From positions 1 through 10,030 of the forward strand of contig JAUICT010000043.1 of the NCBI GenBank assembly GCA_030429325.1: a DNA stretch of 10,030 nucleotides. Reading direction: 5' to 3'. The notes below the pieces were generated by a model, which was not told where the DNA came from, did no database searches, and worked only from the letters and a program-made list of their open reading frames with translations. Both the position numbers and the translations under genes were made by a program. This document shows, one piece after another, positions 1-7,814 of this stretch (its first letter is position 1; each line of letters opens with the position of its first letter). The DNA is from Bacteroidia bacterium. Its GTDB lineage: Bacteria; Bacteroidota; Bacteroidia; Flavobacteriales; Flavobacteriaceae.

Positions 1-1336
1 CTTCCATGGCCAATAATTGCTCTTGTCCAAAATTGTTCCTATCACCATTGAAAGTGACTTTCCAAATTTTTCCTTTTACAGAATCGGAGATGTACATGTC
101 GCCATCGGGGCCAAAAGCGATTCCCATAGGGCGATAAACGGCATCCCTAACGCTCACAAGAGGGTCTACACCTGCAAAACCATCGGCAAAAACTTCTACG
201 TCACCACTAGGTTTGCCATCCTTGAAAGGAACAAATCCAATAAAATATCCCGATTGGGGATACGGTGATCGGTTGGTAGAGCCGTGGAAGGCTATAAAGG
301 CTCCATTCTTATATCGTTTGGGAAATTGGTCCCCCTGATAAAAAACAAGATCATTGGGTGCCCAGTGACCTGGAAATCCAATAATGGGGTCTTCAAATTC
401 AGAACATCGACCTATGATTTCACCGTCTCCACCATATTCTGGAGCCAATACTTTTTTCCCTTTTATTTGATCATAGTAGCAGTACGGCCAACCAAAATTG
501 GAGCCTTCCGTAACCTTCATGAATTCTTCCGAGGGCAATAGTGCACTTTCCCAAGGGGAATATTTGTCTGGCCACAATCGTAAAAGGTCATCTCTACCAT
601 GCATAAGTACATAAAGCTCATCATCAGCAGGATTCCAACTCATGGCGACCACACTTCTAATGCCTGTAGCATATTTAACCCCATCTTTTTGGGTTTGCCC
701 CAATTTATCGGCATCAAATTTCCAGATTCCTCCATGGTCTTCCAGTTGGGGACAGGGATCCATTCCGGGAATACCGGGGGTACGTTTTGGATCTTGACAG
801 GCATTGGAAGGAGCCCCAAATGGCACATACATATTTCCTTTACCATCAAAAGCTATGGGTTTGGCAATATGCTCATGTTTGCCGTGTTCATGGTCATCTG
901 TCAATACCACTTCAACTTTACCTTCCGGAACAAGAGAGCCTGGTGTTAACTTTTGTCTATATACCACAAGGTCGGAACTAAAATAGATATAGCCATTGTA
1001 TATTCTCATGGCGGTGGCGTAGCTCCAGCGTTGAGGTTCATTATTTTCTCCAAACTTTTGAATGATGTTTGCCTCACCATTACCATCAGTATCCTGAATG
1101 GCTGCTATTGTACCATCCTCTTTGGAGTTCCTTAGTTTGGCATATAGGATGTTATCTTCAGTAACGTCCATATGTCTTACGGTCTCTGGAATACTGTCCA
1201 CAACCACTACGGAGGAGAAACCTTCGGGCAGAAAAAGCCCACCATCACGACCCGGTTCTATTTTCTTACAGTTCCAAAACAACAATATAGCGCCGAAGGA
1301 TAATGATAGGATTTTGATGTTACGACTGGAAACCAT
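1..1336 (-). CDS. Sorbosone dehydrogenase-like / PQQ-dependent sugar dehydrogenase family lipoprotein (3' end outside window)
   Basis: The frame is open from the ATG at 1336-1334 to the window edge, giving 445 residues with no stop codon; the C-terminus is missing. Residues 7-23 form a hydrophobic signal ending in F-W-N-C (Cys23), a loose lipobox followed by KK, so an outer-membrane lipoprotein is likely. The body matches the glucose/sorbosone dehydrogenase beta-propeller pattern: LPEGF (36-40), a His-containing strand HEHIAKPIAFDGKGNMYVPFG (in the region from about 154 to 174), YATGIRS (222-228), HGRDDL (246-251), GSNFGWPYCY (278-287), an FIAFHGSTNRSP strand near 347-358, and RPMGIAFGPDGDMYISD (402-418). 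Family members are secreted, six-bladed propellers that oxidise sugars or related alcohols/aldehydes with PQQ, and many carry a C-terminal cytochrome c domain. Whether this one does lies beyond the edge. His154 or His156 could be the counterpart of the catalytic His of soluble glucose dehydrogenase (inference). Four cysteines (180, 195, 286, 311) could form disulfides. The gene starts 11 bp after the DUF5107/TPR stop, so cotranscription is likely. The family call is secure; substrate and cofactor are not. Confidence 0.85.
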   Translation of the reverse strand, partial: MVSSRNIKILSLSFGAILLFWNCKKIEPGRDGGLFLPEGFSSVVVVDSIPETVRHMDVTEDNILYAKLRNSKEDGTIAAIQDTDGNGEANIIQKFGENNEPQRWSYATAMRIYNGYIYFSSDLVVYRQKLTPGSLVPEGKVEVVLTDDHEHGKHEHIAKPIAFDGKGNMYVPFGAPSNACQDPKRTPGIPGMDPCPQLEDHGGIWKFDADKLGQTQKDGVKYATGIRSVVAMSWNPADDELYVLMHGRDDLLRLWPDKYSPWESALLPSEEFMKVTEGSNFGWPYCYYDQIKGKKVLAPEYGGDGEIIGRCSEFEDPIIGFPGHWAPNDLVFYQGDQFPKRYKNGAFIAFHGSTNRSPYPQSGYFIGFVPFKDGKPSGDVEVFADGFAGVDPLVSVRDAVYRPMGIAFGPDGDMYISDSVKGKIWKVTFNGDRNNFGQEQLLAME

Positions 1337-1347
1337 GTGCTCGGGTT

Positions 1348-4300
1348 TTATAAATGTGTTAATATGTCAACTAATCTTTGGTCTATGTTTTTTGAGGCCA
1401 TCAGCTCATTTGCTTTGTTCAAATCTTGATTGTATAGGGCCCAAACCAAAGCTGCATCCACGTTTTCGGATTTTTGACTCTCTACTTTATCCAATATAGT
1501 TTGTAAGGATTTCTTGTCCCCCAACTTTTTCATGGCCAAAACAGAAAAAATAGCATTGCTCCGTATTTTTGATGTGGGTGCAATTTCATAGTTGGCAACA
1601 GCCTTGAAGTTGGATTCTGCCTGATCTGTATTGCCTAAGCTTGTGTTGCACAGTCCCAAGAGATAGTCTGCCATTCTCTCATCGGGATTGTAGGGTGCTC
1701 CCACGCCCAAGTTTTCAGGCCACTTCTTTGATGCCTCCAAAAGGGGTATCGCCTTACCGAACTGATTTTTTCCCATATATTTTCTGGCCAGATAGGTATG
1801 GGCTTGGGTGTATATTCGTTTACTTTCAGAAGCATGTTCAAAAGGTAAAATCCTTAAGCCATTCAACACTGTTATGGCCTTGGGGTAGTCATTGGTTGCC
1901 AAAAGCGCCTTGGCGTAGCTTAGACCAACATTGTAATTATCAGGGAATTTTTTTACCGCTTTTTTGCCCAAGGCAGCGGCAGCTTCATTTTGCTCGTGCT
2001 TTAGTTGAAAAAGAATAAGATCATCCCAATTTTTCCAGTATCCCTGCTTAAGATCAAGGGCTTTTTCATAATCTTTTAGCTGTATTTCGTAGGATTCGTC
2101 ATGGAGCGCCTTTGCCCTGAACCTGTAGAAGGTATCGTTATCGGGAACGTCACCACATTCCTTTAAAAGTTGCTTGCCCTTTTTCTCCAGACCTACCGCC
2201 AAATAGTTTTGTGCCAAATAATATTTAAACGTCCAATGGTTGTTTGTCGAGGCGGCCCATTCCAAAACAGGGAGCATCTCCCTTCTATATGGAAACACAA
2301 AATCAGGTGATTGGGCTGAAAGTTGGTTCAGGACAGCGGTACTTTTTTGAGCTCCATCTTCTCGACCTAAATAGGCCAGAAGAAGTTTGGATTTACTGTC
2401 CGTTGATATATTCAATACGTGTAAGGCTGTTTCTTTTTGGCCTAAATTCAAATAGGAGAGTGCCAGTTCAAGTAAAGTCTCATTGGTAAATTCATTTTGA
2501 ATATACTTTAGAATAAGATTGGGTTCTTTATTGGAAAAGAGTATTTCCTCAAAGGATGCAAAGTGATGGATGGGGCTTATTTTGGAAATTTCTGAAAGTT
2601 GTTCGTTGAACGCACTTGAATCATTATTAAGCCTATGTACCACCAACAATACCTGTCTGGCATTGAGATTATGTTGGTTAAAATCCAATGCCTTTATGGC
2701 GTACTCTTCAGCGGTTTCCAAATTGCCTTGATGCAGATGTATTTCAGCCATTTGTGCGTATGAAACGGAACGATATTGTATGGCTCTAGCGGACCATCCA
2801 AAAGCCTCCAAGGCATTTAGTGCATCTTTTTGGGCCCAATAGGCAATCCCTGACAGATAATTTGCGGTTGGGTCGTAAATATCTGACTGCAATGCCTTGT
2901 TTGCATATTCCAGGGCACTATCATATTCAGTTTTTCTAAATTCTGTATGGGATTTCAGTATTAGACCACTAGGGTGATATGGATCATGCACCAGTAGCGA
3001 GTCCAATTTAACTTCGGCAAGGGCAAATTCCCTAAACTTAACGGCTTCAGAAGCTTCGTGGTATAGTTTTTCAATCTTTGAGATCTTAAAGTCAGGGGTT
3101 TGCTCAAAATTTCGCTTGAGCAAGGTTTTACTTTTGGAGATGTAATTCAATCTGTTGTTTCCCAACCGGATTTCAAGAACATCCGAGTCTTTGCATGGAA
3201 TGGTTTTTTCAAAAACTTCCATGGGTTCCAATTTTAGGTTTTCTACAGGAAGTTCTGTACCATTCACGAAAATGTGCAATGGTTCATCAAAGGCTTGTAG
3301 CGCATTGATGCCAAGGTAGGCCGAATTTCCATTGCGTTCCACATTCAGGACTCCATATTTGGAAGCAGCCTCCATGCCTCCGATTTCTTTTATGGGAAAC
3401 CACTGTTCTTGCCATGAGTCCATGACATAAGGGTCAAAATTGGCCTGCGTTATAGGATTTTCAACACCTGGTGAATATTGGTTGAACAACCGTCCAGCTT
3501 GAAACTCGATATATTGCCCATCGGTATCGGTAAGTAAATCTTCCCATATACCACCGGAACGGGATAGGGCCCACAACCATAACTTTTGCCCGGGCATTTG
3601 CTCATAGGGAGATAAGTGTCCAAAACCAACATTTCTGTCGTGATAATAGCCTCCAAAATAGTTTTGGTAATCGCCAACAATATGGTAGGATTTTGCGGGG
3701 CCAAAATCGTTATTACGATACATGGCCAAGTTTCTTCCTTGCTCATCAACGGGCCATTTTCTCCAAGTGCCATCATGTTCCAAGAATCCGTTTCCGGGAA
3801 TAAAGAACTCCAAATCATCTGAGGCCACTGCCGCACCGGTCATCCAATTGTAATAGGATTGATTTAACGGTGTGCCGTTATACCACGAAGCATTGGTTTC
3901 AAAATAGGCTTTGTCCTTTTCCAGTTTTATTTCAACTTGCCAATAGGTCCTGGAGGGAAGGTCTAGGTTTCCAACAACACAACTTACGCTTCCATCGTCG
4001 TTGGTACGGGTCAAATAGTCCACAGGATTGGCTGTACCAGGGTGGTGGCCTATAATTCCGAAGTTAAACTCGATGCCTCCAGATGTCCATGGACCTCTCA
4101 TGGCTATATTCCTGAACTTTACAACTTCATTCTTGTAAAGAAATTCATTTCCGGTGCTTTTTTCGATAGCGCCCCATACTTTTCCACCAATTTCTGGAAG
4201 TACATACACTTCTATGTAGTCATTTTCAAGTTTTACAACCTTCCATTCTTTTTTTTCCGATTCGTGTGAATAGCCTTCGTACTTGAAATAGGGATAAATT

Positions 4301-4443
4301 TTTGGATTCTCGGTTAAAATTGGAGCAGGGTCAGGGGTATTGAAACCATAAGTCTCCAACAACATGGTTTCTTCTGTAATCGTTGTTTGGGAGTAACCAC
4401 TGATAAAAAAAAGAAGTAAGCTGGAATAAAGTAAAATTTTCAT
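1348..4443 (-). CDS. Exported DUF5107 domain protein with C-terminal TPR array
   Basis: This is a complete 1031-residue protein. It starts at the ATG at 4443-4441, which overlaps the stop of the upstream UnbV gene (ATGA), and ends with TAA at 1350-1348. The N-terminus (MKILL, a hydrophobic run, then SGYSQ at 15-19) is a signal peptide without a lipobox Cys, so release to the periplasm or beyond is expected. Residues about 45-440 match the DUF5107 pattern: ENDYIEVYVLPEIGGKVWGA (73-92), RGPWTSGGIEFNFG (116-129) followed by HHPG (133-136), and WLWALSRSGGIWEDLLTDTDG (region 289-309). These resemble the galactose-mutarotase/carbohydrate-binding fold in layout, including a possible His/Glu cluster (Glu125, His133, His134); this is a resemblance, not proof of epimerase activity. 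From about 455 to 1020 the protein is an alpha-helical TPR solenoid, with clear A/B helix pairs near 505-520, 526-552, 560-588, 740-762, 836-861 and 923-951. No enzyme activity is established for the family as far as I know. A role in sensing, binding or isomerising a sugar while scaffolding its neighbours is inferred. Confidence 0.9.
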   Translation of the reverse strand: MKILLYSSLLLFFISGYSQTTITEETMLLETYGFNTPDPAPILTENPKIYPYFKYEGYSHESEKKEWKVVKLENDYIEVYVLPEIGGKVWGAIEKSTGNEFLYKNEVVKFRNIAMRGPWTSGGIEFNFGIIGHHPGTANPVDYLTRTNDDGSVSCVVGNLDLPSRTYWQVEIKLEKDKAYFETNASWYNGTPLNQSYYNWMTGAAVASDDLEFFIPGNGFLEHDGTWRKWPVDEQGRNLAMYRNNDFGPAKSYHIVGDYQNYFGGYYHDRNVGFGHLSPYEQMPGQKLWLWALSRSGGIWEDLLTDTDGQYIEFQAGRLFNQYSPGVENPITQANFDPYVMDSWQEQWFPIKEIGGMEAASKYGVLNVERNGNSAYLGINALQAFDEPLHIFVNGTELPVENLKLEPMEVFEKTIPCKDSDVLEIRLGNNRLNYISKSKTLLKRNFEQTPDFKISKIEKLYHEASEAVKFREFALAEVKLDSLLVHDPYHPSGLILKSHTEFRKTEYDSALEYANKALQSDIYDPTANYLSGIAYWAQKDALNALEAFGWSARAIQYRSVSYAQMAEIHLHQGNLETAEEYAIKALDFNQHNLNARQVLLVVHRLNNDSSAFNEQLSEISKISPIHHFASFEEILFSNKEPNLILKYIQNEFTNETLLELALSYLNLGQKETALHVLNISTDSKSKLLLAYLGREDGAQKSTAVLNQLSAQSPDFVFPYRREMLPVLEWAASTNNHWTFKYYLAQNYLAVGLEKKGKQLLKECGDVPDNDTFYRFRAKALHDESYEIQLKDYEKALDLKQGYWKNWDDLILFQLKHEQNEAAAALGKKAVKKFPDNYNVGLSYAKALLATNDYPKAITVLNGLRILPFEHASESKRIYTQAHTYLARKYMGKNQFGKAIPLLEASKKWPENLGVGAPYNPDERMADYLLGLCNTSLGNTDQAESNFKAVANYEIAPTSKIRSNAIFSVLAMKKLGDKKSLQTILDKVESQKSENVDAALVWALYNQDLNKANELMASKNIDQRLVDILTHL

Positions 4444-7400
4444 TTTTCGTTGGTAGAATTGGTTTTGAAGACTAATAATGGGCCATTGTTTTGTGCCACC
4501 AAAAGAGTTGAATCATCTATAAATTTTGCATCCCGTACCTGTCCTGTAATGTTCATGCCGGTCCTTGCTTGTTCCAATGTGGTGAAACGGCCAGTTCCAT
4601 CATTGATCAGAACAAGCCCATGATTGGCATCATATCGGCCAAACTTGACCCGGGTATCAAAGAAATTTCCAAAGAGCATCAGGTCCATATCGCCATCACC
4701 TTCAATATCAAAAGGTACCATGGCATATATTGGGGCAAATTGTGCTTCAACCGGGAGGGCTTCCAAAGTAAAACCGTTGCCATTGTTTCTAAGGATGGAA
4801 GTTTTAAAGGTGTGCGCCTCAAATTTTTGGGCCCTGGCCAAACTTTCTTCGCCCAGTATTTCTGAAACGGTGTGCGATGCGTAGTCAGAAAAATTGGTGT
4901 ATTTGCTCTTTAGGTAGGCCAATTGGGAACCAATATCATCCTTAGAGAATACGGGGTGATTTTTGCCGCCTAGATAACAACACAGTATGGGGTCAATGGA
5001 ACCGTTGTCATCAAAGTCATCTGCATAGAGGGTAACAGGCTCTTCTGCGCTTGCCTTTAATTGGGAATTTTGCCCAAAATTGCCCAAAGCGTAATCCATG
5101 TCGCCATCATTATCCACATCGATGGGAGTGATGGTGTTCCACCACCCTTCGGAATTGGTCAATCCTTCAGGGGTTTCCGGTACAAGTTTTCCATTTTTGT
5201 TGGCCAGGAAGATTACCGGGGTGAACTCACCAACGACAATCAGATCTTGAGTGCCATCTTCATTGAAATCTGTGAAAACGGCATCGTTTACCATTCCCAA
5301 ATTTGAATTTTCACCAAGAATGCTCTCTGTAGCATCGGAGAAATTTCCTTTTCCATCATTCAGCAGGATTTGGCTATTGGGGGCCATTGGATATTTGCCC
5401 GGTTGCAACCTTCCTCCAATAAAAAGGTCTTGGTCGCCGTCCCCATCCACATCGCCCACAACGGCACAAGAGCCACTAAAACTCATTTTTGGCAGCTGAT
5501 CACTACTGTTTTTAAATTGACCGTCTCCTAGGTTGATATAAAGCCTATCGGTATAATTACCAGGGATGGCATCATACTCATTTCCGCCACTTACCACATA
5601 TAAATCTGGTTGGGCATCGCCATTGGCATCAAAGAAAACAGCTCCTATGTCCTCGAACTTGCTATCTTGGTCAAATACGGTTTGGCTTGAGGAAATATAA
5701 CTGCCATTGGCCTTTTTCAGGAACATTTTTCCAGGTTGACCTTGAGCCCCTCCAATGTAAATGTCCTCCAAACCATCGCCATTGACATCGGATATTGCTA
5801 ATTTTGGCCCTTGGGTGGAGAGCATATGGGGGAGGAGTAGTTCCCTTTCAAAATCAATGAATCTATTTTCTTTGTGGTTGAAGGTTACAAGACTGTCTTG
5901 TGTAATCTCGGTAAATAGCGTTGCTATTTCTTCAACGGTATTTTCGTGGACCGTTGCCTCATTTTGATCTAATTGCAGTGTTTGATTAACGGCAATGTTA
6001 TTTTTTTGGGTGATGCTGCCATCGGGCCAAATGACCTTGAGTTCCCCAATAGTGCTAACTTTACCCAGACCAAAAATTATGGAGGGGTCTACTGAAGATT
6101 GAAACCCTCTCGATGTATAGAGTTCGTGCTGAAGTTTTAAGGTGTCCGCTTCAACGATTATCTTGGAACCAATGGCCAAGGTGTTCTTGTCTTTTCCTTT
6201 GAGTTGAATTTTTAGATAGTTGTTCTGTGTGATTTTCTCTGAATTGTTACGGTAGATAAAGGCCTCTTCATCCATATTATTGACCACAAGGTCATAATCG
6301 CCATCATTGTCCAAGTCCACATAGGCAGCTCCGCTGGAAAGTGATTTACCTCCAAGACCCCAAGCAGCGGTCTCTTTTTCGAACTTAAGATGCCCAAGGT
6401 TTTTATAGGCATAGTTTTCCTCAATGGAAGAGGGAATTTCTTTAAGGAGGTCCTTTATGGCCATTTCCACACCAGAATCCATCTCTTCAAGGCGTTTTTG
6501 TACGGCAAAGTTCATAAAGTCCATATTGGTATAGTCTCGTTTAAGACCATTGGTGACAAAGAGATCCGTGAGACCATCATTGTCTAAATCGGTGAGTAGG
6601 GGAGCCCAGCTCCAATCCGTGGCATGGATACCGGAAAGCTGTCCCACTTCGGAAAATGAGCTGCCATTGTTTATGTGCAGCATATTCCGCATGTATTGGT
6701 GGTGAAAATCGGATTTCACCAAGAAATCATATTTGTCATAGTTGTCTGGCCCCAGCACCATTTTTTGCCTAAAGTTGCCTTCGGGCAACATGTCAAGGGT
6801 AACTATGTCCAATTTGCCATCTCCATTGATGTCGGCCACATCGCTACCCATTGAAAAATAGGAGGTATGGCCCATATATTTTTTTAGGCTCTCGGTGAAA
6901 GTACCATCGCCGTTGTTGAGATATAAAAAATCGTGTTCGTGAAAATCGTTGGAAATGTACATGTCTGGCCAGTCGTCATTATTAATGTCTCCTATGGAAA
7001 CACTAAGGCCAAATCCCAGTACGCTGGAAATAATACCGGCTTCTGAGCTTACATCGGTGAATTTTCCATTGTCATTTCTGTAAAGACGATCGGCATATTC
7101 TGGGATATATTCAGATCTTAATTCTTTGGAGGTGTTCCTAAAACTTGAATAGGGCTGTACGGAGTGGTTTAGTACGAATACATCTAGGTCTCCATCTTTA
7201 TCGTAATCAAAGAAATTGGCCTCCGTAGAGTAACCTGAATCGTCCAAGCCATATTCATTGGCCTTTTCGGTAAAAGTGAGATCTCCATTGTTGATGAACA
7301 ATAGGTTTTTTCGTTTTGGAGCATCTTTCGCGGCCGAACGGCACACATAAATATCTACAAGTCCATCACCGTTTACATCGGCCATGGCTGTCCCGGTGTT

Positions 7401-7733
7401 CCATAATCCTTCTGCAAAAACACCAGCTTTTTCGGCAATTTCCTCAAATTTAAAATCACCTTTGTTTAGGTACAATCTACTGCCTACCATGCTTCCTGTA
7501 AAGTACAGGTCCATTAACCCATCATTATTGATGTCTCCCACGGCCACCCCGCCACCATTATAGATGTATCCATAGGTAAGGATGTTTAGTTCATCTGTTT
7601 CCACGACCAAGTTTTTAAACTTGATACCGGTATGGCCAGAGGGCATTTTGGAGAACAATTTATTGGAATCAATAGGGTTGCAGGAGGTCAGCACCAATAT
7701 GTACAGGACACTGATGATAGAAATTGATCGCAT
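4440..7733 (-). CDS. FG-GAP/VCBS repeat lipoprotein with ASPIC/UnbV domain
   Basis: This is a complete 1097-residue protein. Its signal peptide ends in the lipobox L-T-S-C (Cys18), which predicts a lipoprotein that is probably surface-exposed. Fourteen DxDxDGxxD-type calcium-binding loops of FG-GAP/VCBS blades can be read. Seven start near residues 66, 118, 175, 248, 300, 381 and 472; seven more start near 648, 701, 760, 821, 871, 905 and 1008. Between the two sets, about 505-590, lies an ASPIC/UnbV domain (LAIGSKIIVEAD, SRGFQSSVDPSIIFGLG, LKVIWPDGS). Each set of seven could form one integrin-like seven-bladed beta-propeller. A few loops deviate from consensus: D for G at 254, A for G at 707, and a DNGSID loop followed by a Cys-Cys pair at 918-919. 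Proteins of this type are common beside SusCD pairs in Bacteroidota and are thought to bind ligands or partners; no catalytic residues are evident. The gene begins 34 nt after a terminator and overlaps the next gene by 4 bp, so those two are probably translationally coupled. No Shine-Dalgarno sequence precedes the ATG. Confidence 0.92.
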   Translation of the reverse strand: MRSISIISVLYILVLTSCNPIDSNKLFSKMPSGHTGIKFKNLVVETDELNILTYGYIYNGGGVAVGDINNDGLMDLYFTGSMVGSRLYLNKGDFKFEEIAEKAGVFAEGLWNTGTAMADVNGDGLVDIYVCRSAAKDAPKRKNLLFINNGDLTFTEKANEYGLDDSGYSTEANFFDYDKDGDLDVFVLNHSVQPYSSFRNTSKELRSEYIPEYADRLYRNDNGKFTDVSSEAGIISSVLGFGLSVSIGDINNDDWPDMYISNDFHEHDFLYLNNGDGTFTESLKKYMGHTSYFSMGSDVADINGDGKLDIVTLDMLPEGNFRQKMVLGPDNYDKYDFLVKSDFHHQYMRNMLHINNGSSFSEVGQLSGIHATDWSWAPLLTDLDNDGLTDLFVTNGLKRDYTNMDFMNFAVQKRLEEMDSGVEMAIKDLLKEIPSSIEENYAYKNLGHLKFEKETAAWGLGGKSLSSGAAYVDLDNDGDYDLVVNNMDEEAFIYRNNSEKITQNNYLKIQLKGKDKNTLAIGSKIIVEADTLKLQHELYTSRGFQSSVDPSIIFGLGKVSTIGELKVIWPDGSITQKNNIAVNQTLQLDQNEATVHENTVEEIATLFTEITQDSLVTFNHKENRFIDFERELLLPHMLSTQGPKLAISDVNGDGLEDIYIGGAQGQPGKMFLKKANGSYISSSQTVFDQDSKFEDIGAVFFDANGDAQPDLYVVSGGNEYDAIPGNYTDRLYINLGDGQFKNSSDQLPKMSFSGSCAVVGDVDGDGDQDLFIGGRLQPGKYPMAPNSQILLNDGKGNFSDATESILGENSNLGMVNDAVFTDFNEDGTQDLIVVGEFTPVIFLANKNGKLVPETPEGLTNSEGWWNTITPIDVDNDGDMDYALGNFGQNSQLKASAEEPVTLYADDFDDNGSIDPILCCYLGGKNHPVFSKDDIGSQLAYLKSKYTNFSDYASHTVSEILGEESLARAQKFEAHTFKTSILRNNGNGFTLEALPVEAQFAPIYAMVPFDIEGDGDMDLMLFGNFFDTRVKFGRYDANHGLVLINDGTGRFTTLEQARTGMNITGQVRDAKFIDDSTLLVAQNNGPLLVFKTNSTNEK

Positions 7734-7767
7734 GTAGTAGAGTGTTAGGTTGGTTTCATCTCAAAAG

Positions 7768-7799
7768 AAAAAACCTGTGGGAATCCCACAGGTTTTTTT
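7768..7799 (-). terminator. Rho-independent terminator after susD
   Basis: On the minus strand the sequence reads CCTGTGGG, a 3-nt loop ATT, then CCCACAGG followed by six T. The stem is extended by six A-T pairs because seven A precede it. After one C, four more T follow. It starts 15 bp downstream of the susD stop codon. The inverted repeat is nearly symmetrical, with an A-tract on one side and a T-tract on the other, so it would also work on the plus strand, although no plus-strand gene reads into it. It should end, or partly end, the susC-susD transcript and lower expression of the three downstream genes. Confidence 0.88.
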
Positions 7800-7814
7800 G
7801 GGTTTTCCCACTCT

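Noticed and set aside
17..1499. Several plus-strand open frames of 60-133 codons
   Set aside because: They lie antisense to the sorbosone dehydrogenase-like gene and the end of the DUF5107/TPR gene, whose minus-strand frames match known families throughout. The plus-strand products look like no family and have no initiation context.
4440..4443. A frameshift joining the UnbV and DUF5107 genes into one product
   Set aside because: The ATGA overlap is a standard coupled stop/start. The downstream protein has its own signal peptide and both proteins are full length.
4440..7733. Recurring short similar DNA segments that might be a repeat array or CRISPR
   Set aside because: They encode the calcium-loop motifs of the FG-GAP blades. 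Spacing is irregular (about 34-103 codons) and the nucleotide sequences differ, so they are protein repeats.
7734..7814. A small gene between susD and the UnbV gene
   Set aside because: The 81 bp are taken up by the terminator and a short leader, with no convincing open frame.
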